DNA from: a virus
Length of the DNA stretch: 64,000 nucleotides
Direction: 5' to 3' (one strand)
Virus record (IMG/VR): IMGVR_UViG_3300047476_000577
Span: 40,247 to 104,246 of that record
Shown: positions 43,241 to 50,983 of the stretch, one piece after another
Position numbering within the stretch: position 1 is the first letter of the stretch
Layout of the letters: each line of letters opens with the position of its first letter
Program-made: the position numbers and the translations under genes
Notes under the pieces: model-generated
Database searches by the model: none
What the model was told of the DNA's origin: nothing
Seen by the model: the letters and a program-made list of their open reading frames with translations, nothing else

Positions 43241-44137
43241 TTAGAAAGCGTGGCGAATGCCAAAGCCTACTTGTGCAACGTCTTGAGCAGAACCTGCTTT
43301 GTTAACGTTACGGTAGTAAGCGTCTACGCTAGTGCGCTTGCTTAGAGCGTAACCTGCGCCCAGGCTGTATGCCTTGACGTCGGTGTTAGTTTCGCCGTAG
43401 CTTGCTTTTAGTGTTACAGGGGTACCTGCTAGCGGTTGAGTTACACCAACTAGAGTACCGTGTGACTTAACACCTGCATCTACGTTAGAGCTATAACTAA
43501 CTGCTACTTGTGTAGCTACTGGACCTAGTGTGGTTGCAGCTGATACTACATCGGACTTTGTACCTGCAACAGTGTTCTCGAATCGGCTTGCACCAACCTT
43601 AACACCTGCAACAGTAGCGGATGCAGCTACGCTGTATGGGTTTGCACCGTTCTCTGTACCACGGTCAAAACTTAGGCCTACACCTGCAATAGGGGCAACG
43701 TTAACAAACATTGCGCTACCTAGACGAGTACCACGGAAGTTGTGGACATCGCCTGCAACAGAACCAAACAATCCGCCGAATGGATCAGCTGATGCTAGTG
43801 TGTTGTATGTGCTGTGTGTAGCACGGCCTAGGTCAACACTGCCGAACTTGTTTGCAAGACCAACTGTACTTTGACGATCACCTAGTGATGTAGTACCACC
43901 GGTTGGATCATTCGAAAGAATGGAAGTCTCGATAACAGCACGTGCAGATAGTCCGCCGCCAAGCTGCTCAGTTGCCTTAAAACCGATACGGCTAGCATTG
44001 CTGGTTAGACCAGATACGCTATCGCCACCAGTTTTAGTGTTAGCTAGCACTTGATCAACAGTACCATAGACTGATACTTGAGCGTGTGCAGCCGCCGCAG
44101 AAGCAACAATAGTTGCAGCAACAAATAGTTTTTTCAT
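43241..44137 (-). CDS. Outer-membrane porin, Gram-negative porin_4 type
   Basis: 298 residues from MKKLFVAATIVASAAAAHAQ (signal peptide, AHA cleavage), then VSVYGTVDQVL, SRIGFKATEQLGGGLSARAVIE and C-terminal QVGFGIRHAF ending in Phe. This is the trimeric porin of Burkholderiales. AAAGGAG RBS and a strong promoter suggest high expression. Probably taken from the host; may change surface receptors or permeability. Confidence 0.92.
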   Translation of the reverse strand: MKKLFVAATIVASAAAAHAQVSVYGTVDQVLANTKTGGDSVSGLTSNASRIGFKATEQLGGGLSARAVIETSILSNDPTGGTTSLGDRQSTVGLANKFGSVDLGRATHSTYNTLASADPFGGLFGSVAGDVHNFRGTRLGSAMFVNVAPIAGVGLSFDRGTENGANPYSVAASATVAGVKVGASRFENTVAGTKSDVVSAATTLGPVATQVAVSYSSNVDAGVKSHGTLVGVTQPLAGTPVTLKASYGETNTDVKAYSLGAGYALSKRTSVDAYYRNVNKAGSAQDVAQVGFGIRHAF

Positions 44138-44167
44138 TATGATTTCTCCTTTGAAACTATGTAGACT

Positions 44168-44197
44168 AGTATATAGTGAACAGTCACTAAATGTCAA
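44168..44197 (-). promoter_or_regulatory. Sigma70-type promoter
   Basis: TTGACA, 18 bp, TATACT before the porin gene. Confidence 0.75.
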
Positions 44198-44208
44198 CTG
44201 TATCGCAG

Positions 44209-44982
44209 TTACCTAGTACTCCAAAATTCTATTGTAGACATTTTGTTTTTCATAGTTTTTTTATTGTAAGGGAGATTAGGAAAGAAGTCAACTCCAATTA
44301 GCTGTTCAATTACATTAATGGTTGTAATATATTTTGGCAAGTCGATTACGGATATGTCTGAGTTAGGAACAAGAAACGCTATTGCAGAATTTGATTTTGG
44401 ATCATAAACAATCTTAAAAATATAGGACGGAACTGCAACACCTGCACCAATCGAAGTCACCGGAGACATATAAAGTGGTCCGGTAATGACATATAAAGAA
44501 CCTTTTACTTGTGCCCATTCTCTTACAGTTATTTCTAACTGACGCCACGCACCTCTGTTAAGTGCAGGGCTTTGCGGAACCATATTACTCAAATAGAAGC
44601 TGTCTCTCATTGATTCGTAGCTCCACATTAGGTCCCCTGCAGGAGTCATATGTCCTCTATCGAATTGTCCGTGTACTGACTTATAGTCGTTTAGTGTTGC
44701 CCTATACTGTACAGGTATCTCTTTATCCTCTTTAAAGGAGTCTTTTCGTTTTACTGCCGCTTGTAGTGTTGCAGGTGTAATGTATGTTACAGAGTAAACA
44801 GGATTTTTGTAATAGTACGAGTAACCTATTGCATAACCTGTTTTGCACAATTCCTGTGATATTTGTTTGCCTATGGGAGCCCCTGCGGGAACATATTGCG
44901 GGCATACAAAATCTATAGGTCCCGATATACAATTACTGCTTATCAGTAATAGAATTGTTAAAATAATTTTTTGCTTGTTCAT
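44209..44982 (-). CDS. Secreted DNA/RNA non-specific endonuclease
   Basis: 257 residues from MNKQKIILTILLLISSNCIS (signal peptide or lipoprotein-like), with FDRGHMTPAGD (DRGH active site) and SNMVPQSPALNRGAWRQLE (Asn metal ligand). NucA/NucM-type. Degrades extracellular or host DNA. Overlaps the upstream dioxygenase gene by ~50 bp. Confidence 0.9.
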   Translation of the reverse strand: MNKQKIILTILLLISSNCISGPIDFVCPQYVPAGAPIGKQISQELCKTGYAIGYSYYYKNPVYSVTYITPATLQAAVKRKDSFKEDKEIPVQYRATLNDYKSVHGQFDRGHMTPAGDLMWSYESMRDSFYLSNMVPQSPALNRGAWRQLEITVREWAQVKGSLYVITGPLYMSPVTSIGAGVAVPSYIFKIVYDPKSNSAIAFLVPNSDISVIDLPKYITTINVIEQLIGVDFFPNLPYNKKTMKNKMSTIEFWSTR

Positions 44983-45517
44983 AGTCATTAAATTTAGTGT
45001 GCCAACTTGCTAGCACACGAATTGCACTGCCTCTATTTTTAATGCTATGTGGTTCTTTGGTATTAAAAATAATAGGTTCTACGGTTTCTAATTCAAATGG
45101 AATATCCAGAGGTTTGTATTCGGGCTTCGCCCAAAGAGATATGCCATTTTTATATGCAGACGTTTTGCCTTCTTTATTAATAGCCCAAGGGTCGTACCAC
45201 TCTGTGTCTTCTGGCATCACATACCAAGACGTGTAAGTTTTTAAAGGATTTAATACAGGGATATTACAAACAACTGCTCTGAAAGAATGACCTTGATACC
45301 CGTCGGTGTGAATCCCAATAGTAGTTCCTGGATATAGTACAAAGTAATCTATATAATCGCCTAGCCAAGGATTTGCCAACCTTAATTCATCTAACTCAGA
45401 TCCTACTGTATATCTGTATACCGGCATTACATTTTTTGGGACAGAGTTGTAATATATATCTACTAGCTTAGAGTAATTGCCGATATCAACCGGGAAGGCA
45501 TATTTTGTGTTATACAT
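44933..45517 (-). CDS. 2OG-Fe(II) dioxygenase-like protein
   Basis: 194 residues: TIGIHTDGYQGH (HxD), VVCNIPVLNPLKTYTSWYV, KEPHSIKNRGSAIRVLASWH (distal His, Arg). Tandem paralogue of the next gene (same length and motifs). Confidence 0.75.
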   Translation of the reverse strand: MYNTKYAFPVDIGNYSKLVDIYYNSVPKNVMPVYRYTVGSELDELRLANPWLGDYIDYFVLYPGTTIGIHTDGYQGHSFRAVVCNIPVLNPLKTYTSWYVMPEDTEWYDPWAINKEGKTSAYKNGISLWAKPEYKPLDIPFELETVEPIIFNTKEPHSIKNRGSAIRVLASWHTKFNDYEQAKNYFNNSITDKQ

Positions 45518-46094
45518 TTAGTAGGTACCTTTTTGCATCAGTGAACGAATCAAACTTTAAATGCCAACTAGCTATAATTCTTTTGCTTGTTGTTTTATTC
45601 TTAACATCGTGTGGTAATTTTGTTTCAATTACCACAGGTTCAGTAGTTACCATAGAGAACACAGGAATTAATTGTTCTTTAATGCTACTTGCTTTTAAAA
45701 ATTTTCCTGTGCTAGAATAAACTCCGGATTTTGATTCTGCCGCCTTATAAGGATCGCTTTGTATCCATTCTGCAGACTCTGGTAACTCGTACCAATTAGT
45801 TAGTGATTTTTCTGTATTCAATATAGGTAAGTTCATAACTACCTTCCTATCTTGTACAGTATTATCGATATGAATAGGATATCCTATTCCGGGATATGTT
45901 ATGAAAAAATCTAGCCAGTCGCCTAACCATTGATATTTGTTTTGTAACTGTTGCAAATAATCGTGTTCTGATACTTTTAATCTTAGAGTGGCAAGGTTAG
46001 CTTTGTCTTTATTGTCTTCGTATAGTTTTAGTAATTCTTCCTGAGACCATTCTACTTGAACCGGGAACGCATACTTGTGATTATATTCTTGCAT
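45510..46094 (-). CDS. 2OG-Fe(II) dioxygenase-like protein
   Basis: 194 residues: YPIHIDNTVQDR (HxD), MNLPILNTEKSLTNWYEL, KLPHDVKNKTTSKRIIASWH. Product of a tandem duplication with 44933-45517. The ATG is part of an 18-base perfect palindrome shared with the divergent plus-strand gene. Confidence 0.75.
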   Translation of the reverse strand: MQEYNHKYAFPVQVEWSQEELLKLYEDNKDKANLATLRLKVSEHDYLQQLQNKYQWLGDWLDFFITYPGIGYPIHIDNTVQDRKVVMNLPILNTEKSLTNWYELPESAEWIQSDPYKAAESKSGVYSSTGKFLKASSIKEQLIPVFSMVTTEPVVIETKLPHDVKNKTTSKRIIASWHLKFDSFTDAKRYLLNV

Positions 46095-46109
46095 ATAAAT
46101 ATTTATATG
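46092..46109. promoter_or_regulatory. Palindromic bidirectional TATAAATA element
   Basis: CATATAAATATTTATATG, a perfect palindrome whose outer ATGs are the start codons of the two divergent genes. Two TATAAATA late-type boxes face opposite ways; both mRNAs would be near leaderless. Confidence 0.5.
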
Positions 46110-46565
46110 CTCATCGAACTACATTCTCATCCTACATTTCCTACATTGGATCCTAATTCGCCTGACTGTAAATGGTTTAATTGGGGTATGGGTGCAATAC
46201 AAGGTAAAAGTAATGGAAAGTTATTCGGAAATTCTTTAGATGTTTTTTTAAAATCTTTGCCTAACTCCTTAAAAGAAATTAGTTATGACCCTAGCTTTAG
46301 TAAGTATTTGCCGCCACCTAATTTACATTACGGAGTAAGCCCTTGGTATCAGTCGATGATGTTTCAACTAAGATCCGAAAAAGGCACATACGAATTACCT
46401 GATGGTTTTCAAATAGAAATGAAAAAAGGTCGATATTATATTATCGACCTTAGTGTTAGATATAGATTTTACAGCGATATACCTGTCGAATATCTAGGAG
46501 TAAAATTTAAAACTCCATTCGACAAAGTATATGCTATATGCAAAGAATTAGGTTATTGCAATTAA
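46107..46565 (+). CDS. Unknown protein
   Basis: 152 residues from MLIELHSHPTFPTLDPNS; ends DKVYAICKELGYCN. Middle LHYGVSPWYQSMMFQLRSEK. Could be a divergent cupin-like protein but lacks a clear HxD. Unknown. Confidence 0.65.
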   Translation: MLIELHSHPTFPTLDPNSPDCKWFNWGMGAIQGKSNGKLFGNSLDVFLKSLPNSLKEISYDPSFSKYLPPPNLHYGVSPWYQSMMFQLRSEKGTYELPDGFQIEMKKGRYYIIDLSVRYRFYSDIPVEYLGVKFKTPFDKVYAICKELGYCN

Positions 46566-46792
46566 TTCTTGCGTAACTTTTGCAAGTATTCTGCGCCAAT
46601 GTGACCTTCTGCAATCTCTTGTAGTGCAGTAGTACCATAATTCTTGCTGATTGTATTAGTATGAGGACGATGTCCAGCAGCTAATTCTTTTGCACGAATA
46701 GATGCTACTAATACTAAATCAAATCGGTTACCTACTTGGGCAACACAGGCTTCGTTAGACAATCGATTGTCTAGTGCAGTTTCAATACTCAT
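46562..46792 (-). CDS. rpoZ: RNA polymerase omega subunit
   Basis: 76 residues: NRFDLVLVASIRAKELAAGH and TTALQEIAEGHIGAEYLQKL match bacterial RpoZ (DVDNRFxLVLxAxxRAxxL ... AxxEIAxG). A phage-encoded omega would assemble into host RNA polymerase and may bias transcription or block ppGpp binding at the omega site. ATGA overlap with the upstream ORF. Confidence 0.85.
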   Translation of the reverse strand: MSIETALDNRLSNEACVAQVGNRFDLVLVASIRAKELAAGHRPHTNTISKNYGTTALQEIAEGHIGAEYLQKLRKN

Positions 46793-46953
46793 TGCTTGTC
46801 CTTCTTGTGACGGTTCTTGCTAAAGGCTTGTTCGGCTTCGAGAATCTTAACGAATCCTCGAATGTATGCACCACGTTCGTGTGCGTTAGTAAAGTTAGCT
46901 GCCATTCGCTTGACAGATTTAGGTAATTTAATTGCTCGTGGATCGTATGCCAT
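46789..46953 (-). CDS. Small basic protein, 54 residues
   Basis: ORF MAYDPRAIKLPKSVKRMAAN ... FSKNRHKKDKQ. Couples to rpoZ by ATGA. Lys-rich; may bind nucleic acid or polymerase (inference). Confidence 0.7.
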   Translation of the reverse strand: MAYDPRAIKLPKSVKRMAANFTNAHERGAYIRGFVKILEAEQAFSKNRHKKDKQ

Positions 46954-46964
46954 TTTGTTTTCCT

Positions 46965-47192
46965 TTAAAAATCAGATTCGTATTCTTCGTCGTATGTTTC
47001 ACTAAGCTCTATTACATCGCTTAGATCCTTGGCTGCTCGCTTTAGATAGCTTTTGCCACCATCTACTGCAATAGCCCCACACTTGCACCATTTAAAATCG
47101 TGCCTATGTACAGACTCAATAATGTCGCCACACTGTCGGCACTGTGCCTTATTTGTAACAACAACTTCTCGGGTTCGAATAGTCTTAGTCAT
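46965..47192 (-). CDS. Zinc-ribbon protein
   Basis: 75 residues with AQCRQCGDIIESVHRHDFKW then CKCGAIAVDGG: CxxC ... CxC zinc ribbon; acidic C tail. Belongs to a small phage family I recognise by pattern only. Upstream of rpoZ in the same unit. Confidence 0.75.
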   Translation of the reverse strand: MTKTIRTREVVVTNKAQCRQCGDIIESVHRHDFKWCKCGAIAVDGGKSYLKRAAKDLSDVIELSETYDEEYESDF

Positions 47193-47197
47193 ATGCT

Positions 47198-47226
47198 ATT
47201 ATAGCAGTTACTTATAGTGTAGTCAA
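47198..47226 (-). promoter_or_regulatory. Sigma70-type promoter fused to terminator tail
   Basis: TTGACT, 17 bp, TATAAT with TGC extension, directly after the terminator T tract (TTTTTTCTTGACT). Confidence 0.8.
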
Positions 47227-47258
47227 GAAAAAAGGCAATGTCCTTTCGGAGCATTGCC
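47227..47258 (-). terminator. Intrinsic terminator
   Basis: GGCAATG / CATTGCC hairpin then TTTTTT on the minus strand after the DUF2828 gene. Confidence 0.85.
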
Positions 47259-47270
47259 TGGGAGGTTATG

Positions 47271-48659
47271 TTAAACCGCGTAGCGGTCTTTCATAATTGT
47301 TTCTAGCATTACTGCCTCTGGGGTCAGAGTCTTAGCACCGAGGATGCTAGTCATAATGCTAGGGCTGAAACCACTAACAAGAGCAGTGCCTTGCTTGTCG
47401 AAACTCACAGGCTTTGTGCCGTTGTCGTTTAGGTTCCAGAACACAACGTTCGGAACAGTGTAACCTGCAGATTCGTACTTGCGTACAATCATTTGGTATG
47501 CGCTGTCGTCGTGTGCAACACACTGGTTAAAGTTCATATCACTGAGGATAAGAACAGTCTGCGGTAGTTCAGCTTGTGGCAGTTTGTGAGCTGTAGCAAC
47601 TTCTAGAATACGGTTGAAAACCGCATTTAAGTCAGTGCTCATACCCCATTCACTGCGGCTAAGCTGGTCTAGCTTTTGTGCTAGGTTGCCCTTAAGGACT
47701 TGAATCTTAGGCTTGCTACTGAAAGTAACGAAAGCATCCTTGAAAGGACCTTTGTTCTTATCAGCAAGGTACAGGCCTAGACTTAGACTTACGTCCATAC
47801 AAGTCAGGTTAGGGTTACCACCTGCAGGGCAGCTCATAGAGCCGCTTACGTCTACAACTGGTAGGATACTTGCGTCACCTACATAGTTTGGTAGAGCGTC
47901 CCATTGTGCGTTAGCAACTTTTGCATCGCCACCAAAACGTAGAGTCTTGATAACGTCATATGGGTATACTGCGCTAGCGTTAATCTTAGCAGTACCGGCA
48001 GTTAGCGCGGCCTTATAAGCGTTGAACGCATCAGCAGCATTCTTACCGAATGCCTTGTTGTAACGGCTCATTGCTAGGCTAGGAACGTGTTCGAAAACAA
48101 TGTTATCCCAATCCTTAGCACACATTTGAGTCTCGACAACCTTAGTTAGATTGACAAGAGTCTTACGGTATTGCTTAGGAGTTAGGCCTAGGAATGCACG
48201 TAGTTGTTCTGCAACTACACCCTTACGAGGCATCCACTTTGCACACAGACCGTTACCGGCATCTAGGCCAGCTTTGATTTGTGTGAAGGCTGCTTTTTGC
48301 AGAGCAGCATCAGTAAACACTAGGAGGTCATCCCAGCGGCCTAGTTCTGCAACACGAGGAATTAGTCGCATTGCGGCATCTGCGTGACGCTTTTCTAGGT
48401 GTCGAAGGACACTGCGAAAAATTTCACGTTCGCCTGCACCTTGTCGTGCATCACGGGCCCATAGGGCGATACGCAGTGCTACATCAGAGTCTTGCTGGTA
48501 AGCAGACTCAAAGTTAGCAGTAATATCCTTACCACGGCTTGCACCAATAGAGAAGAATAAATCTACTGCTTTGTTTAGGGTAGAGGCCTGCGCCTTCATA
48601 CCATTAGCACCACGTGCTACTTCTACGGTTGCCTCTGCGGCTTGTACAAAAGTTGTCAT
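47271..48659 (-). CDS. DUF2828 / Ro60-like VWA protein
   Basis: 462 residues from MTTFVQAAEATVEVARGANG. HEAT-like helical N-terminal part (LRIALWARDARQGAGEREIF, RVAELGRWDDLLVF) as in TROVE/Ro60 and DUF2828 proteins, then a VWA domain with MIDAS PVVDVSGSMSC (~280) and VLILSDMNFNQC. Ro60-type proteins bind misfolded or tRNA-like RNAs. It sits at the mouth of the tRNA/structured-RNA region, so a role in handling those RNAs is an attractive inference. Confidence 0.82.
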   Translation of the reverse strand: MTTFVQAAEATVEVARGANGMKAQASTLNKAVDLFFSIGASRGKDITANFESAYQQDSDVALRIALWARDARQGAGEREIFRSVLRHLEKRHADAAMRLIPRVAELGRWDDLLVFTDAALQKAAFTQIKAGLDAGNGLCAKWMPRKGVVAEQLRAFLGLTPKQYRKTLVNLTKVVETQMCAKDWDNIVFEHVPSLAMSRYNKAFGKNAADAFNAYKAALTAGTAKINASAVYPYDVIKTLRFGGDAKVANAQWDALPNYVGDASILPVVDVSGSMSCPAGGNPNLTCMDVSLSLGLYLADKNKGPFKDAFVTFSSKPKIQVLKGNLAQKLDQLSRSEWGMSTDLNAVFNRILEVATAHKLPQAELPQTVLILSDMNFNQCVAHDDSAYQMIVRKYESAGYTVPNVVFWNLNDNGTKPVSFDKQGTALVSGFSPSIMTSILGAKTLTPEAVMLETIMKDRYAV

Positions 48660-48732
48660 TGTGTATCTCTCTTTCTGAATCGTGGACATTATGTCCGGTT
48701 AATTAAAGTTAGTTGCTGTATCGATTCTAACT

Positions 48733-48984
48733 GGATGATCGGAACGGTAGTTTAGTATTCTGCTTGACCCCATCCCCTGTATATCGGTTCAGTTCCTCAA
48801 GCATAGCGACGATTCACGTTGCCTAGTTTGTGTTGTGTCTGTACAAACATCATATATGTCTTTCCATAAGTCGTCAGTTCCATTAGCGTCTAGTTGCCTA
48901 GAACAGTGCAAGCACTGTACCTTCCGGGTCACTGTCTACTGCATTAGTTGGTTCTTTAGTAGTTTATTGTTGCTGAACTCATCC
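48733..48984 (-). ncRNA. Structured RNA enclosed by GTTCAGCA module (E8)
   Basis: A 252-base non-coding stretch closed by GGATGA / TCATCC; the 5' arm is followed by GTTCAGCA and the 3' arm by AGTT, as in the other modules. Internally there is a GAACAGTGC / GCACTGTAC hairpin and TAGGCAAC/GTTGCCTA pairing. No ORF. Also serves as the leader region of the DUF2828 gene. Confidence 0.5.
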
Positions 48985-49062
48985 AAATACTTGTTTAAGT
49001 AAGTATCTATTATATGACAAGTTGACTTTATTGTCAACTAGATTTGACTATACGAATATGTT

Positions 49063-49138
49063 TGGTGGAGGTAGACGGGATCGAACCGACGACCTTTAGC
49101 TTGCAAAGCTACTGCTCTCCCAGCTGAGCTATACCCCC
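49063..49138 (-). tRNA. tRNA-Ala(TGC)
   Basis: Full cloverleaf, anticodon loop TTTGCAA, G3:U70 alanine identity pair, CCA encoded. A TATAAATA box lies ~25 bases upstream. Confidence 0.95.
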
Positions 49139-49202
49139 ACAATTTTGTCGTATATTGTATTTATACTTGATTGCTTACAACCTGCATAAAACAATATAAA
49201 AA

Positions 49203-49281
49203 TGGTCCGGGTGGTGGGATTCGAACTCACGACCCTCTGCTCCCAAAGCAGATGCGCTAACCAGACTGCGCTACACCCGGA
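49203..49281 (-). tRNA. tRNA-Pro(TGG)
   Basis: Cloverleaf with loop TTTGGGA; acceptor TCCGGGT/ACCCGGA; CCA encoded. Confidence 0.95.
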
Positions 49282-49296
49282 TGAAATATTTACAAC

Positions 49297-49425
49297 AGGA
49301 TCAACTTTTTATGGCTGTTGCTCTACCGACTGAGCTACCTAGTGCTGCATTTTATGCTTGACACTAGGGCAGGACTCGAACCTGCGACCGACTGCTTGGA
49401 TTAAGTAATATGCTGAACTGATCCT
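49297..49425 (-). tRNA. Circularly permuted tRNA inside GTTCAGCA module (E1)
   Basis: Minus-strand order: closing arm AGGATCA, GTTCAGCA, then the 3' half of a tRNA (T-arm GCAGG TTCGAGT CCTGC, acceptor CCTAGTG), a 17-base linker, then the 5' half (acceptor CACTAGG, D-arm GCTC...GAGC), AAAAAG, and closing arm TGATCCT. The acceptor halves pair perfectly over 7 bp. The halves would be joined in the anticodon arm; the splice points and so the anticodon cannot be fixed by eye. Confidence 0.6.
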
Positions 49426-49430
49426 AAATT

Positions 49431-49507
49431 TGGTTGCAGAGGGTGGACTCGAACCACCGACCTCAAGGTTATGAGCCTTGCCAGATACCAACTTCTAACA
49501 CTCTGCG
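49431..49507 (-). tRNA. Initiator tRNA-fMet(CAT)
   Basis: Loop CTCATAA, C1:A72 mismatch (CGCAGAG/CTCTGCA) which marks initiator tRNAs, CCA encoded. Anticodon stem CAAGG/CCTTG lacks the usual three GC pairs. Confidence 0.88.
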
Positions 49508-49519
49508 CCAACTGTTTAT

Positions 49520-49708
49520 TTACAATGGTTTCTGTTTGTCTAGATTAGAGACTAAACGTTCGTCATTGTAAACATTTGCTACATTAGGGTCTGCTTTAGA
49601 CTCTTGTGTAGTTTTATTCTTTCTAAAAATGTTATCGAAGTTAGAGTCAAACACTTCCTTCGGAACACTAAATGGTCTAGGTGAACTACCTTTACCGCCG
49701 TCACTCAT
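49520..49708 (-). CDS. Conserved small phage protein
   Basis: 62 residues; MSDGGKGSSPRPFSVPKEVF and FDNIFRKN follow a pattern common in phage genomes. Unknown function. Confidence 0.7.
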   Translation of the reverse strand: MSDGGKGSSPRPFSVPKEVFDSNFDNIFRKNKTTQESKADPNVANVYNDERLVSNLDKQKPL

Positions 49709-49716
49709 ATTAACCT

Positions 49717-50394
49717 CTAATATTGTTGTGTAGTGCGTATTACTTGTATAGATGCAGCTTGTTCTAAGCCTAATTCTTGTATCAGTTTAAGAGGTGCCGT
49801 ATCTATCCAATTCCACCATAAACTGTAAAACTCATCTACAGTAATTTTTTCTAAAATAAATTTTAACATAGTAGTGTTTACTATGTCAACAATTATATGC
49901 CATCTATTTGACATACCAAAATTTTGACTCCAGTGCATCCCTGTTACGTTATCAAACGCCCATAAAGTATTAGCAGGCATATGATACTGTCTGTCGTCTA
50001 TGCAGAGTTTAGAACCACTATTTGTTATAATAGGCAAGTGTATACGCCTAGACAATCTATGAAATGTTCTAGGATCTTGATGACCGCTTTGCTTACCTAA
50101 TTTCTTTAGCAAAGATATTTCTCCTTTTACTATAGTGCAGTTAGGAAAGTTTTCCTGGACTGCATCGTTTGCAATAGCCAATGCTGCATCCCTAATAGGG
50201 TGCAATTTATCAGGAATAACTTGGTCGTACCTATCAGTTAAGGAGCAAGGAAAATAAATTACCCTACTAGTACTACTCAACCCTGGTCGTAGTATGTCAG
50301 GTTCTTCTGTCCAGTCAGCCGTTAACAAAGCATTAACTAAACTATCAGGGACCTGGTATTCACCTACTTGATAACACTCTGGATTTTCTATCAT
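49717..50394 (-). CDS. Asp/Asn hydroxylase-like 2OG dioxygenase
   Basis: 225 residues: KQSGHQDPRTFHRLSRRIHL (HxD), NTLWAFDNVTGMHWSQNFG (distal His) and NRWHIIVDI (Arg). Same group as the 6485 product. Embedded in the RNA array, as are four relatives. Confidence 0.75.
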   Translation of the reverse strand: MIENPECYQVGEYQVPDSLVNALLTADWTEEPDILRPGLSSTSRVIYFPCSLTDRYDQVIPDKLHPIRDAALAIANDAVQENFPNCTIVKGEISLLKKLGKQSGHQDPRTFHRLSRRIHLPIITNSGSKLCIDDRQYHMPANTLWAFDNVTGMHWSQNFGMSNRWHIIVDIVNTTMLKFILEKITVDEFYSLWWNWIDTAPLKLIQELGLEQAASIQVIRTTQQY

Positions 50395-50524
50395 AATATA
50401 AATTACAAGCCTAGCGTCCTCAGGTTTATCGCTAGTGTTTAGACGTTCAGAGCCGGACTTCCTAACGTCGAGTTCTTCCAGGACTTGTTACTTGGGTTAC
50501 TTGGCCAGGCGCTCCTTTACAGCT

Positions 50525-50570
50525 ACCGCCCGGTATGGACGGTGGGGAGTTGAACCCCCTCCTGCTTTAC
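50525..50570 (-). other. Permuted acceptor/T-arm core (tRNA- or tmRNA-like)
   Basis: Minus strand: T-arm GGGGG TTCAACT CCCC, acceptor ACCGTCC, five bases, then GGGCGGT which pairs with ACCGTCC over 7 bp. The 3' part precedes the 5' part, as in two-piece tmRNA or permuted tRNAs. No tag reading frame was found. Confidence 0.4.
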
Positions 50571-50632
50571 CTAATCTTTGGCTGGCCAGCTACTCGAGTC
50601 GGTGCTTTTTACTTGCTAACGCTTGCAAAACC

Positions 50633-50736
50633 TTATTAAAACATTCCTTACCTAGCATTTTCAGTGCAAGCCTTGCAGGAACCGGCTTATAGACTATCTA
50701 GGTTTCACAGAGTCCACGATGGGAATGTTTTAATAA
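50633..50736. repeat. Long inverted repeat enclosing ~75 bases
   Basis: 15-bp perfect arms TTATTAAAACATTCC / GGAATGTTTTAATAA. Shares the TAAAACA-rich arm style with repeats at 51634 and 51976. Confidence 0.7.
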
Positions 50737-50944
50737 AGTGTCTAGCTACCTTCACCACAAAGGCCCTAAACTGGATAGTTACCCCGTCCACGTTACCGTC
50801 GTTTGGTCCGGCTATTCGTCAACCTAGGATATTCTCAAGTCGCGGATGTAATGCCCGCCTTGAAGTAGACCCTATGCACTCTGCTCTTATGGTTTGGCAA
50901 TTACCCACTTTTGCTAACGTTCAAAGTGTAATACGGGTTGTTCT

Positions 50945-50983
50945 TACTATATAGAAATATTTAGTAAACACTTCTATATAGTA
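50945..50983. repeat. Perfect hairpin
   Basis: 12-bp arms TACTATATAGAA / TTCTATATAGTA with a 15-base loop, downstream of the 75-residue gene; AT-rich, so a processing stem rather than a classic terminator. Confidence 0.6.

Noticed and set aside
37554-48659. Integrated prophage border or bacterial chromosome segment because of porin, ACP, protease and omega genes
   Set aside because: Phage genes (holin, small phage families, virion-type protein) are interleaved with them, spacing and promoters are uniform, and no integrase or attachment site is visible.
49297-49425. Reading E1 as a plain tRNA-Trp because of ATCCAAG in the 3' half
   Set aside because: Position 33 would not be U, the rebuilt anticodon stem has a mismatch, and a normal tRNA-Trp is present at 63168.
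50660-50710. GAACCGGCTTATAGA on the plus strand resembles the 3' conserved part of RNase P RNA
   Set aside because: The other universally conserved RNase P blocks (GAGGAAAGTCC and AGA-type regions) are not found nearby and the match lies inside an inverted repeat, so it is probably coincidental.
50435-50954. ORFs of 85-96 codons on the plus strand in the 50.4-51.0 kb region
   Set aside because: No RBS, Cys/Ser/Leu-biased composition unlike real genes here, and they cross long inverted repeats.
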